A stretch of DNA of 64,000 bases from Mesocentrotus franciscanus (lineage: Eukaryota > Echinodermata > Echinoidea > Camarodonta > Strongylocentrotidae), in assembly GCA_037976565.1 (NCBI GenBank), contig CP137669.1, forward strand, positions 35,085,613-35,149,612. Reading direction: 5' to 3'. Each line of letters starts with the position of its first letter. Position 1 is the first letter of the stretch. The position numbers and the translations under genes were made by a program. Below are positions 1-10,716 of this stretch, in pieces. Below the pieces are notes generated by a model. That model searched no databases. It was not told the origin of the DNA and saw only the letters and a program-made list of their open reading frames with translations.

Positions 1-425
1 TATTTTACATTTTTTGTTATATCATCCAATATCTGTGGTGTTATCTTTTTACATGGGTTATAAAAGTTCACCACTGTGTATATACATTGATTGAAACATA
101 TATTCACCGTTTGACATTCTATGTCTTCATGTTCTATAACTTTGCTATGTCCTAAAGAATTATGGAAGTACATAGCACATCCACCTCGTATGCCTGTTTT
201 TCTATTTCTGTAAACTCCTTCATAATTATTTATATCAAAATGTTCATTTTCTAATAGCCAAGTTTCTTGTATACAAATTAAATGAATTATTTCTTTTCTA
301 TTATCTATGTGAAATCTCAGCTCGTCTCCGTGACCTTTTATGCCCTGCGCATTCCATTGCAGTATATTTAGGGTCACGGAGGCGAAGAGACTAAAATACC
401 AGACCAGTATTAACGTTTTGTTCAT
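1..425 (-). CDS. LINE ORF2, N-terminal endonuclease part (partial, copy A)
   Basis: An open frame on the minus strand starts at the ATG at 423-425 and continues past the window edge. It is the same sequence as the N-terminal endonuclease of the complete copy (60710-61219), with the LNILQWNAQG and CIQETWL motifs of the APE-type endonuclease that nicks target DNA for target-primed reverse transcription. About 141 residues are visible; the GDFNAH motif falls at or beyond the edge. Whether the copy-C frameshift is also present cannot be seen here. Confidence 0.75.
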   Translation of the reverse strand, partial: MNKTLILVWYFSLFASVTLNILQWNAQGIKGHGDELRFHIDNRKEIIHLICIQETWLLENEHFDINNYEGVYRNRKTGIRGGCAMYFHNSLGHSKVIEHEDIECQTVNICFNQCIYTVVNFYNPCKKITPQILDDITKNVK

Positions 426-597
426 TTAACATTTCTTTAGTGAGATTGAAAAATTTAAGAGCTGCTCCTATAATCAGGCTGATTGGATTATCTTTCTTTT
501 GATTAAAATTTGCAATAATATATACAATAAATGAAATTATTTCTTCATTGCTGGCGTTGACAATGAAGTTTTCTCATTTTCATTAATTTCTCCTCCT

Positions 598-1777
598 TCA
601 TGAGCATACTTTGTGGCTCCAGAGTAATCTTGGTTTTATGGAATTTTTTTTTGTATTTCTGTGTTTTTGTCCGACTTCGTTTTGTTTTAGTTGTTTGGAG
701 GAAGTTTTCATTTCCTTCCCAGATTCGTTTATTTGGGGTGTTTGTTTGTTTATCTGTACCGGAAGATCTACCGCTTGTCTTTCTTGAGAAAGAGGAGCGT
801 TTTGGATATGGGGTGTGTTGATTGTTTGATCTTGATCATTCTTCCAACATTTGGCAGCTTGAGCATAGCTCACTTTTTTCTATTTTGATTCTCTGCACTT
901 CTTTTGCTTTTTTGGCTTCTTGACATCCCAAATACGCCGCAGAGTGTTCGCCGCCACAATTAGCACATTTTGGTGTTTCTTTGTGGGGACATTCGTCGAA
1001 GGAGTGCAACTCTCCACAGCGAACACATCTGGGTTTGGATTTACATTGCGCTATTCCGTGGCCGAAACGTTGGCACTTGAAACACCTGAGTGTGGGTGGA
1101 ATAAATTGTTTAACTTTAAAAAGTTGGTAACAAAAGGTTATTTCAGAGGGGAGATTGCTGCGGTCAAATGATAGGATGATATTTCTAGTGGGAATTGGTT
1201 CTTTTATTTTGTCTTCTCTTCCTTGAGGACCATTTTCCTTTTTGTCATTTCTTCTACTCATCATTCTTTTTACACCCACTACTTTTTGTTTAGTCAGTTC
1301 GTTTTGAATTTCTTGTTCTGTCATTTCGATAGGTACTCCATAGATTACACCTTTCACCCAATTTCTCATCTCTTCCGCCTTCACGGGGATATTTCCAATG
1401 TTTTCAATTTCTTTAACACTTCTCATTTGTTTAGTATTTTTACACTTTACCATAATTCCATTTCTTACATGCTTCACAAATTCCACTGGATTGTTGCCCA
1501 CCACTGAACGTATAGCTTTAGCTATCACGAGAAGATTCACATTGTTTAGATTTTTGGTTTTGTCTATTGGAACTAAAAAGCATTTTAAGTCAGATGGTTT
1601 TGGCGGGGTTCCAAAAGTATGGGTTTCTTTATCAGAATCAGATGTGTCGTGCATTTTAAGTGTTTCCACTTCTCTACTTTCTTTTCTTCGTCTTTTCGCT
1701 CCATGTTTTTTCCCTGGATTGATAGTCATAAAACCATCGTCTGTTTCATTACCATGCTCCGGAGCGGAGGCCGCCAT
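598..1777 (-). pseudogene. LINE ORF1 (gag-like, CCHC zinc knuckles), frameshifted copy A
   Basis: This is the copy-A version of the 393-residue ORF1 found intact at 61392-62573. The first ~300 residues, including three zinc knuckles, remain open (836-1777), but a T-run near 872-877 is two bases shorter than in copy C. That shifts the frame and ends the protein after about 313 residues. The last ~91 residues survive in another frame (598-873) down to the original stop. ORF1 proteins of this kind bind element RNA and act in cis in the ribonucleoprotein; this copy should make at best a C-terminally altered product. Confidence 0.9.
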
Positions 1778-2079
1778 GGTTTAAGTGACGTAGAGCCACT
1801 ACAAAATGGCGGGAATTTCAAAAAGATTTGACAGGTTTTTAACAGTGTTAGTATGCAAAATTCGCCCACTAATGTTTGCTTACCTCTGTGAATCCTTCTT
1901 CCGATGCGGATATTCACTTGATATTCCAAATAAAATATGATTTAAAGAGATTTTCTGTTGTAAAATCCAGATACTTCCTAAGTGTAACGAAATTACGTCC
2001 ACGCCCTATCGCGAGCGCCCTCTACAAAGCCAGATATGATACATTGCTAATAAATGGGGACAGAGAGAGCAGGAGAGAG

Positions 2080-2223
2080 CAGGGCCGTAGCCAGAGTTTG
2101 ATGTTTGGGGGGGGGGGCACATACATGTAATTGATCGACGTCCTGGGGAGGGGTCTATGAGGAGGGGTTTGTGATCTTGGAAATTTGGGGGGCACGTGCC
2201 CCTCCCCCCTGGCTACGGGCCTG
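2080..2223. mobile_element. hAT-like MITE (unit A)
   Basis: This 144-bp element has terminal inverted repeats CAGGGCCGTAGCCAG and CTGGCTACGGGCCTG. It is flanked on both sides by the 8-base direct repeat GGAGAGAG (2072-2079 and 2224-2231). An 8-bp duplication and CAG...CTG termini are the signature of the hAT superfamily. It has no coding capacity and would depend on a transposase supplied elsewhere. The same insertion is at 62878-63014 and, truncated, at 30619-30730. Confidence 0.85.
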
Positions 2224-2359
2224 GGAGAGAGTAAGAATGAGCGAGAAAAAATATGACAATGAAAAGTTGAATAAGATTGTTCTTAATTTCCAGCATTTAT
2301 TTTGAGGATTTAGGGATATCTTAACAACTCTAATAGGTCTAAATATCAAAACGTAGAAA

Positions 2360-2620
2360 TGTACTTACTCCATGCTAGGATCACACACTGCCTCGCCTGG
2401 TAGCAAACAGGGCCGAACTCTACAGGTTCTGGGTCACGGTTGCCCGAAAGGCGGCACGACGTTACTACCTAGCTCTGGCGGCAGCAGCGATCTCTTGTGC
2501 TACGCGACCGCGCGTGATCTACTTTTAGCATGCCTAAAGTGGAGTTTTTTTGACGCTCCTTCCCCCTCCTACGCCGCTCATCCTGGTGTTGGAGATAAGC
2601 AGCAACCGTTCTCGTAGTGC
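2360..2620. other. GC-rich island of unknown nature; possible minus-strand first exon
   Basis: A 260-bp stretch is clearly richer in G, C and CpG than its surroundings and lacks TE termini. On the minus strand it ends in a good splice-donor sequence (GTAAGTAC, just after ATGGA near 2371), so it could be a promoter with a short first exon reading left. That is an inference from composition and one donor. The copy at about 63148-63410 is nearly identical. Unit B has lost it in a deletion of about 650 bp. Confidence 0.25.
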
Positions 2621-3479
2621 AACATGTTGACTGTAAAAAATCAAACAAAGCATGAATTAGTTAGGATATCGTCAAAGTGGATATCGTTCTTGAAAGACCG
2701 AAATTCGCAAATCACATTCAAATGACTCTTTAAATCAATGTACAAATGTATTCAAATCCATTATTGACTCTTCAATATTCCAAAAATTACAATTTCTTAG
2801 ATTATTACTTGAAAATAATGAAAGCCACATCGTTTTACTTTCAACTGATATATGTCAAGTCTTGGAACAATCCAAAATGCACACACAAAATGATAAATAT
2901 ATCCACCAGACCTGACATCTCAAACCGTTCCCCTGTATTGGTCTTGAAAATTATAGAACTATATATGGCTTTCATTTTAAGTAATAATCTAAGAAATTGA
3001 AATGTCGAGGTGTGTTCCAGATCGGCTTGTAAATGGACACGTTTTTGACCAATTTCAGCGAAATTTCAAATTGTCTTTACAGAATTCGACGATATATCCC
3101 AAATTTCTTAAAGATTGTTTCAAGACCAGACATATATGAGATGAAAGTGAAATCTTACACTTTCACTTCAAATAATGGCATTGTAGATCTTGTATAATTA
3201 TGTTACGAATATTTTATACATATTCATGATTATGTAAATATGTGCGCACGCGCATTCGTTATGGGTTGGTGAATGGTATATAGATCCGATAAACCACCAC
3301 AGTCATGGGTAAAAGTAAATTGTTTTCGTTAATTTTGCGCTGTTTTTGAGTATTTGTGTATTTGTGTGAGGTGAGAGGGATAATCAGTCAAACATGTAGA
3401 ACCCTCACGTTGTAATATATCGAACCATTGAGTGTCAACCGGCCGTTATCGTCTGCATATCGTAACAGTTTGAGTGTTT

Positions 3480-3803
3480 TCTCATTCATAACTTATCCAA
3501 TCCATCTAAAGAATTTGAGTGACACATTAGTATACGAAGTATTTCATTGACTAACAAAATCAGGTAAGGAGAAAATGTATATCCCTGACGACAGTCTTAA
3601 TTGTCCTATTTCAAATCTACCTGTCGACAGTGTCCATTCATTAATGCACAAGAATATGCATTTACATATAGGATAACTTCATCCATTGTCTTCAGAGATT
3701 GACCAGTATGATAGAAATCTAGGACCATAACGAGAAAATTGTGTGATAATGGAGTCGAAAGCTTTTCTCGAAATCCAAACGAGAAGCATGCTGTGTATAT
3801 CAT
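3480..3803 (-). pseudogene. Decayed non-LTR reverse transcriptase core fragment (unit A)
   Basis: The minus-strand translation reads through stops as a reverse transcriptase palm fragment: a GFREKL...MVLDFYHTG stretch, a block ending NGHCRQVD, two in-frame stops, then CRQGYTFSPYLILLVNEI. The last block matches the RQG..LSPYLF...EI motif that precedes the catalytic FADD motif in non-LTR elements. The FADD motif itself is not seen. The repeat in unit B (31371-31691) shares the same lesions, so decay came before the duplication. It is too short and damaged to classify to clade. Confidence 0.6.
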
Positions 3804-4027
3804 TTAATTCAGTATATCACTAATCTATAGTATAACGAATCGACGCATTTCAAAACAACGCAAGTCACGAGAAGAAGAAAAAATCGTTTTGTTGAGCACA
3901 AAATGTATGAATGTTAAAGTGAAATCTTATACCGAAAAAGGGTGACATGGCAATAATGACAAGGCAACCATACGTCTACAATCCTGACCCTACCAATCTA
4001 GAATAAAAAATGACAGGAGGAAAAAAC

Positions 4028-4181
4028 CAGGGCCCCGTTGCACAAAACTTACCATTGATGGTAACTTTGCCATCAATGGTAACTAGTCTAACTACCATGG
4101 AAACCTTGGTTTTGATTGGCTGTTGAGCCCTGTTACCATGGTAGTTGCCATTGATGGTAAGTTTTATGCAACGGGGCCCTG
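4028..4181. mobile_element. Palindromic MITE with GGGCCCCGTTGCA ends (unit A)
   Basis: This 154-bp element has long inverted arms: CAGGGCCCCGTTGCA at the left, its reverse complement at the right, and inner arms built on ACCATTGATGGTAA and TACCATGG palindromes. The whole could fold into one hairpin. There is no coding capacity and I find no convincing target-site duplication. The GGGCCC start resembles PIF/Harbinger-type MITEs of animals, but that is only a likeness. The copy at 31919-32072 is at the same place in unit B. Confidence 0.7.
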
Positions 4182-5506
4182 TGTTACTGCACTGTTCTTG
4201 ACAGTTTAAAGAGAAGGTTGAGTTCTGGGGAGGGGTGAAAAATAATTTGTGAGCGTTATCATCGTTATTATGCAAGTGTGGAAGAACATCAGAGAAAAAA
4301 TGTTCCCTGAAAAGCATGGCGCTTCAAATGCCTTCAAATTCTAAATATGCCCCCAAGTCACAGCGTAAAAAGGAGGCCCGATTTTTATGCCATATGTTTG
4401 TGTAGTCCCATATGAATCTTTTTGTGTACAGTGCTTGTTACTTTACCAAGACTGGGCCAAATTTCTTATAATTTTGATGATTCCAGAACCTAATTGCAGT
4501 ACACACCAATACTTATATGCTACATGATCAACTTTTTCTGATCGATTCCACACCGTTTCTTTCACAATGCAATCGCATGACCAGAACTCAACTTTATCTT
4601 TAAGGAGCGAGTCCAGCCAGCTCGTAGATCACCAGGCGATTCACCTACATGTAACCTTGCCATGCAAGTCGTCCCTGTTAGGTGGAAGATACTTGTCCTG
4701 ACCACTAAATTGGTAATTCAAATTTTGAAACCAGTAATACCCTTTTAGTCACAGAGGTACCATATTGCATAACACCAAGTGATACCCCGGACGGGACCTC
4801 GGTGTGAAAAGCATCCATGACAAAACTCTCAGATGGCCTGAAGTAAACCAGTGTGTAATGTTGTTTATTCATCTTTATTCTAGAAATTACATATAGCATG
4901 ATAATAAAGATGTTACATAAAACCCAGGACAGAGATTTGAATTACATTAAATGCATCTCATGCAGGGTAAAACATTTACGATACACAATAACAAAACGAA
5001 AAAACAACAACATTATAACAGAAAAGAAAACATTATAACGTCGGTTTTTTTAATGAAAACATTAATAATTCCTAACAAAAGAGTAAATAATTATTTTCTT
5101 AATTAGGAATACCTCACTATACATTTTATATCAACCAATATCAACAAATATCTTCTTAATATCATGAGTAATCAACCACGGCAACCCATCTCCATAGGGA
5201 GAGAGTTGGAGAGAGGAAGAGGGAGGGTGGGGGGAGGTCCCGTTATAACAAGTCATATACGCATATACGTCTCCTAAGCTAAAATAATAACACCTTAATT
5301 ACCTTAATTACAAGTATTGTTGTGATTGCCAGGTGAGTTCCGATAGGCTGTACAAAATAACATAAACCCAAACAATATCATTTTGAAATATTACTTTTCT
5401 CAATTACATATACCTCACCTTACATTTACGTACCGTCATCATATCTATCAATGTATTCTTATTATCAGAGAGAGGGAAAGAGAAAGAAAGAGAGAGAGAG
5501 AGAGAG

Positions 5507-5544
<38 letters not shown>

Positions 5545-5684
5545 CGCTATAACAAGTTATAAAAAATAGCTAAACTAATTACATTTGATCCAAGTAATGT
5601 TGTGATTGCCAGGTGCTCCGACCGGCTGTAAAAATAACATACGACATAAAGTCCAAACAGTAACAGTTTTCAAGATTTCATTTC
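4182..5684. other. Non-coding stretch with AG microsatellite
   Basis: I see no supported gene. The stretch is AT-rich with an interrupted (AG)n microsatellite at about 5470-5541 and a G-rich purine patch at about 5200-5240. Short open frames on either strand have no recognisable motif. The collinear stretch in unit B is 32073-33525, where the AG tract is shorter. Confidence 0.6.
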
Positions 5685-6176
5685 TCAGTTGTGATCAGAC
5701 CACGGGAACCTATCTCTATACACAAGTATTTCCTTTTGTCTAAAATCAATAAAACACATATCTGGCATGGGAACAACGGTTGGGGGAACCGTCCCTCCCT
5801 TCATAGTCTCCCTTTCCACGTCGGCATATATCTGTTGATCATTTATATCGAGGCCGTTCTGTTTAATGCTCTTTATCAGATTGTGTACAATGTTATTGTG
5901 ACGCCATGTGTATCTATTCAACATTTTACTGACAATATTATTATGCAATACATGATGCAAGGTACCTTCAGCTTGACACAAACTTCACAAGTCATTTATT
6001 CGCTTACCCCATTGATACAAGTTTTTATTACTCGGCAAACTATCAATCGAGCATTTATTGCAAATTTCAAAACTCCCAATAACTGTCAAAATTGGGCTAA
6101 TATTTTGCACTGGTATCATAGGGTAATACCATGGTAATACCCTGGTAAAATCTTGGCATGCAATGGTGGCAGACAA
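5685..6176 (-). pseudogene. C-terminal remnant of a retroelement reverse transcriptase ORF (unit A)
   Basis: Two minus-strand frames are in register and separated by one in-frame TGA near 5984. Together they read LPSNKNLYQWGKRINDL, a cysteine-containing LCQAEGTLHHVLHNN block, RYTWRHNNIV, IYADVE, GGTVPPTVV and PDMCFIDFRQKEI. That order (LP.N...W.KR, C..C..GTL.H.L, RYTWRHN, PD..ID) is the post-RT C-terminal region I know from non-LTR element polyproteins in marine invertebrates. Family assignment is from memory. The RT core is absent. The copy at 33526-34017 has the same stop, so the piece was already dead when duplicated. Confidence 0.6.
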
Positions 6177-6179
6177 AAG

Positions 6180-6655
6180 CTAACCGGGTAGAGGTTTATA
6201 AAAAGTACATCAAGAAGAATGTCAAAAGAAGACGAGAGAAGGATATATAGACAAATATAACACGAGAAGTAAAGAATTCCGAAAGCAAAAAGTAACTACA
6301 TGTAGATAAGGAATAAAACAAAATTTGGGAAATACACATATAAAGATATTACATGGAAAGATAGCAAAAAAAAATTTGAGGATAGAAATAAAAAAGATGA
6401 GAGAGGGAAAACAAAAAGGCATAGAGAAAAAAAAGTGAACGTATATACGTAGAAATACATAAAGAAAGACGGGAAAGAAGGAAACAGGATGAAGTGTCAG
6501 GCAAATAAGAAAAAGGTAAGGAAAGTAAGAAAAGAAGACGAGAGAATGATAACAGAAATAAACAAGAAAAATTGGGGAAAAACATCAGATATCGAAAAAA
6601 TAATAAATACATAAGAAAAGAAGAAAAAGAATACGACGGTAAGAAAAGCGAAACC
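6180..6655. repeat. Long purine-biased tract
   Basis: For about 470 bases the plus strand is overwhelmingly A and G, with many AGAAAGA and GAAGA runs, but it is not a clean microsatellite. The pyrimidine-rich complement gives the hydrophobic Leu/Phe/Ser-rich open frames on the minus strand, which I treat as compositional artefacts. Unit B has the same tract at about 34022-34430. Confidence 0.6.
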
Positions 6656-6910
6656 CATATCAAAACCTTATCATGTGGAATCCATTTATGAATACTGATA
6701 GCTATCTCTTTCCTTATTTTTGTTAATCCGAGAGATTTATTTGTTTTAATCTGTTTTATTATCGTGTGCGTGTTTGAAATTCGGTTTTTACAGACGTGTA
6801 TCAATCAAATATGACTATTTACATCTGGGGACCGACCTTTAACACCGCCATCCGGAAGACGTGACTCAGCTTCAAAGTTAGTTTGTAGCTAGTTTGTAGC
6901 TAGTTTGTAG

Positions 6911-7610
6911 GGTTTATTGCCGTTTGGTCTACGACGGTTCATCTTCTACCCAATTGGTCTATTTTCCATATGGTCTACACCCAGCCCGTCTACTAATAAT
7001 ATCCATTATGGTCTAATAATCATTCAATCATTCAATCAGGGGCGGATCCAGCCGGCGACGAGGGAGGGGGCCCTCAACCGGCTCAACCGGAAGCGGAGGG
7101 GGCACTACTTTTTTTTTACTCAACACCCCTCCCTTGAGCAAAAGAAGATAAAATTGTGGTTACCATTTTTTTTTTGCCAGTGGGGGCGTCTTTTTTTTTT
7201 AGAGGTAAAATTAACGTTATAATTTGTTTTTGGCCAGGAAGGGGGCGGGCTCCATGGCCCCTGGATCCGCCCCTGCATTCAATCATTTATAATAATATTA
7301 ATCATCATAATATCTTATGGATAGAAGACAAAATGGGCATTAGACAAACTGGGAATTAGACTAGAAATTAGACTAAATGAGCAATGAAACAAATGGTTAG
7401 TAGACTTATTGCAGATAACACCAAATGGAAATTAGACCAATTAATAGCTATTAGCCTAAATGGTCATTAGACCAAATGATAAGTAGACGAAATGGTTATA
7501 AGACCATGTGGATTGTAGACCGGCTTTGTGTTATTGCGTGTAGACCATATGAGAATAGACTATCCGGGTAGTACACGTACTGGTTGTAGACCAAACGGCA
7601 ATTCACCGTT
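6911..7610. mobile_element. Fold-back element of degenerate TTGGTCTA repeats, interrupted by a hAT MITE
   Basis: The left arm carries TTGCCGTTTGGTCTAC and further TTGGTCTA-like motifs spaced about 20 bases. The right arm carries the reverse orientation (ATTAGACCAAATGG-type motifs) and ends near 7600 with GTAGACCAAACGGCAA, the complement of the left end. This is the structure of a fold-back element whose long inverted repeats are made of short degenerate tandem units. The hAT MITE at 7037-7275 is nested inside it. Unit B has lost the left arm in a deletion of about 590 bp and keeps the right arm at about 34560-34860. Confidence 0.65.
7037..7275. mobile_element. hAT-like MITE nested in fold-back element (unit A)
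   Basis: This 239-bp element starts CAGGGGCGGATCCAG and ends CTGGATCCGCCCCTG. It is flanked by the perfect 8-base duplication CATTCAAT (7029-7036 and 7276-7283), the hAT signature. It is non-coding, with internal T-runs and a G-rich block. In unit B only the right half remains (34432-34533), fused to upstream sequence by a deletion. Confidence 0.88.
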
Positions 7611-8983
7611 TGTAGACGAAGACAGACAGCTGACCAAAGTGATCGTACAACTAGACCAACTTTTTTCCAAATGAAGAAATAAAAACTTCGGACTTCCTAT
7701 CCAATTATTATTTTAAGAGTTTGAAATACAAACCTCCACATCATTCATTGTCAGTTCTACAATGATTTTATTGTGATAAAATGAAGACAAAATAAAGAAG
7801 AATATAATAGGTTAAGATAGAGAATAATGAAGATTGCCTTATCCCCGTTTTAGAAGTCATTTATAAAATAAGATTCGTAAAACACTCATCGCACAAATTA
7901 TTACTCTCTCTAAAAAAAAAAACGAATTCGACTTGAAAAACCATGAAAATCGTATCTTGTTCGCTTATTATTGACCTATTTAATTTTGAAGAAAATTAGG
8001 AGGCCTACATTTTATTTCATTTTTAATATTGTACTACGATTATTTTTCCCGAAAAACTACATCACTGTAATCCTTTTCCTAGGGTTGTCACCAGCACAAT
8101 GCTAAATACACACAGAACGTACATCGAATCGATAACAAAGTCATGATGACGTCGACTTGGCACTCACACACAGTATTCTCACTCACAGACCCTTTAGAGA
8201 TATGCGGAGTGGATTAATCTGCAAAAGATAGTTTTCCTGTATTTATTGAGTGACATAAATCAGCATTATTTTCTTCTCTTAATCGAGTTCTACGAAAAGC
8301 CTAAGTATCATCTCATCAAACGTCCAAATGATAGAAGAAACAAAATCAACTCTTATCTTTCTATAAATTATGAAGAAACCAGACAATATCCAATGTTATT
8401 GTTATATTTTTTTCTCATTCAATGAATTTATTTATCAAAAACTCCCAATTCTTTTTCGTACATAACATATAAGCAAAGCATTTTCCATAGTCCTTGTTTA
8501 TACGAACTGAAACATAATTATAACAAAAATTTTAACAAACAAACTTAAATACAACATAATTCATTGAATGTATAATAATGACTAAAATATAGCAGTTACA
8601 TAATAGGAAAATATCAACGCACTACACAGTTATTTCATCCCGAAAACTAGAACAAGCATCGCTAATTTTTTTCAGAATAAAACTGTATAGGCCCTACTCT
8701 TAACATTTTGATTTTGATATTTCACAACATAAAATTATTGAAATCATCAGTTTTTCCTTTATCAAAATAAACAATCTGTCCCAAAACCCTCTCCCTCCCT
8801 TCCCTCTTCTCTAACTCCTTGGACTTAACCCCCCTTCCCACTCCCCCTTCACTTCTACTTGTGTGGATAGAAAATGCATTTTGGGACAGGTTTCTTTACT
8901 ATATCAAAATGACTTGCGCTGTTGCCTTCGTTCCACCTCCACCTTGCTCTCCCTAAAACTTTCTAGTTTTACCATTTTCTCAG
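7611..8983. other. Non-coding AT-rich stretch
   Basis: No gene is supported. The sequence is collinear with about 34865-36284 in unit B with many small indels. A 145-residue plus-strand frame at 8863-9300 has no motif and is frame-disrupted in unit B, so I do not count it as a gene. Confidence 0.55.
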
Positions 8984-9440
8984 ATGCAGGGGAAATTTAT
9001 TTTCATAAATGCCAAATTCTTTTCCTCCAATTCATCTTCATTGAACTTGCGTTTAATTTCATTACGGTTATAGATGAACTCCATTCTCTTCCCATAAAAA
9101 TCAAATACTTTACCAGAATTAAAAGTGATTTACCGATTGCTCCTTTCCTTGATCAATTAATGTTATTCCAAAAAATATGTTTTCCCATATTATCTTTTTT
9201 TTATATTATGCGCAATGACCGATTGGATTTAAAATTATGGATCGATTATATTACACAGCAGATGTGGTTGTGTAGTTATGTGGAACAACATTTCATATAA
9301 CTTATTATCAATAATAAATTACAATAGTTCTTACAATCTACTAAAATCGTTGCATTTAATAGACGAAAGCAAATTTGTCATAGAATTTTAGCATTTGTTA
9401 TTGATATCAAGCTTTCAAAAACAGACCCTGTGTTAGAACA
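8984..9440. repeat. Local duplicate block X, copy 1
   Basis: This block, beginning with a GATGCAGGGGAAATTTATTTTC motif region, recurs in the same orientation at 15652-16090 within unit A. Unit B has it once (about 36285-36740). With the companion block (14320-14720 and 16490-16915) it shows a unit-A-only local duplication of about 2.1 kb, once the TTAA element is discounted. No coding function is visible. Confidence 0.75.
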
Positions 9441-9619
9441 CAAGTACTAACCTGGAAAAAGTACATAAATAGTTGATGCACTATATATTAAAGGGATCCG
9501 GTAACTTTGTCTCAGATTCTGAAACAAAATTCTGGATTTAGCTCATGATGCAATGATAATCATAAACCTTGGTAACCCTAAATTAGCCATATATTGAGCC
9601 AATCTGTGAAAAAATTTAA

Positions 9620-10600
9620 AAGAAGCTAATTTCAACTGATTTGGGTAGGTATGGGTATGGACAACTACCAAAAAAAAGGGAGGAGGTATGGGGGTTGGGG
9701 AGATTTTTTATTAGAGGTCAAAGGTCATTGACCCCTGCCTAAATCACTAAAAATTATATTTCAGCAACAAAATATGGTATATAGATGATCTAGGTGTCAA
9801 ATTGCACAGAATTACAAAAGAAGATGACATAAAATAATTATTGACCCTTGGGACCAAATTCTGACCTCCGAAAATGAGGTCAAAGGTCAAAATAGACGTT
9901 TTATCACTAACATTTCATATTGGTAACAGGAAAATTACCATATTATATAAAAATGAGCACAAACAAATCAAAGAGGCTAATTTCAACTTAAGTGGCGGGT
10001 ATGGGAGTTATTATTTATTCCAAGAGCAGAGAGGGAGGAAATTTTCTTTCTGAGGGTCAAAGGTCATTGACCCTGCACTAAAACACTATAAATTGTTCTC
10101 AGCAACAAAATATGGTATATAGATGATCTTGGTGTCAAAATGCACAGGATTACGAAAGAAGATGACATAGAATAATTACTGACCCTTAGAACAAAATCCT
10201 GACCTCCGAAAATGAGGTCAAAGGTAAAAAATAGATGTTTTATCACTAAAATGTCATATAAGTAACAGGAAAATTACCATATTATATAAAAATGAGCACA
10301 AAAAAAAAAATCGAAGAGGCTAATTTTAACTTATTGTGGCGGGTATGGGGTTTATTATTTATTCAAGAGCAGAGGGGGGGAAATTTCCTTTCTGAGGGTC
10401 AAAGGTCATTGACCCTGCACTGAAACACTATAAATTGTATCTCAGCAGCAGCATGTTTTACATAGGCCTCGACGATCCTGGTGTCAAAATGCACAGAATT
10501 GTACTAGGAGACAAACTAAATATGAAATGGATTCTTCACCACCAAAATACAAAGTTAAAGGTCAAAATGAGTAAGGGGGTTAAAGTTCATTAGTGGCAAA
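9620..10600. repeat. Subterminal tandem repeats (~345 bp) of the TTAA element, left arm
   Basis: Three degenerate units start near 9620, 9969 and 10311, each with the order GAAGCTAATTTCAACTGATT-like box, GGGTATGGG box, GGTCAAAGGTCATTGACC box, and a block on AAAATGCACAGGATTACGAA. The same units run inverted in the right arm (about 12880-13740). In known DNA transposons, subterminal repeats often bind the transposase; that role is an inference here. Confidence 0.75.
9715..10066 (+). promoter_or_regulatory. Cluster of DR1-type AGGTCA direct repeats
   Basis: Perfect AGGTCA-A-AGGTCA repeats occur at 9715-9727 and 9877-9889, and GGGTCA-A-AGGTCA at 10054-10066, several followed by an inverted TGACC(C). 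One-base-spaced AGGTCA repeats (DR1) are the canonical site for RXR heterodimers, HNF4 and COUP-TF receptors. The motif is seen directly; binding is not shown. More copies lie in the next unit (about 10400) and inverted in the right arm. Confidence 0.5.
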
Positions 10601-10716
10601 TAGTTTGTGTATGTAAAGTATACAGTATGTGCATTTATAATCAACAGTTTGCAGAATACTACTCACAACTTAGAACTTACAGTAACTAACGGCAACACAA
10701 TATAAATTAATACTAC

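Larger units (their letters stand above)
1..2024 (-). mobile_element. 5' part of LINE with RNase H lineage (copy A), cut by window edge
   Basis: This is the 5' third of a non-LTR retrotransposon read on the minus strand. It matches the complete copy at 56749-62822 almost base for base at an offset of 60794-60798. It holds the 5' UTR (1778-2024), ORF1 (598-1777, frameshifted) and the start of the ORF2 endonuclease (1-425). The 5' terminus at 2024 abuts CAAAGCCAGAT (2025-2035), the same 11 bases that flank the complete copy on both sides, so both copies descend from one insertion that was then duplicated with its flank. The remainder lies left of the window. Confidence 0.9.

Noticed and set aside
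5691..6137. 148-residue plus-strand frame, identical in unit B (33532-33978)
   Set aside because: It is antisense to the reverse transcriptase C-terminal remnant, and identity only reflects the recent duplication.
6222..6804. Leu/Phe-rich minus-strand frames resembling membrane proteins
   Set aside because: They come from the complement of a long purine-rich tract; the frames break in unit B.
8863..9300. 145-residue plus-strand frame
   Set aside because: No motif; shortened by an indel in unit B, and part of it is a local repeat block.
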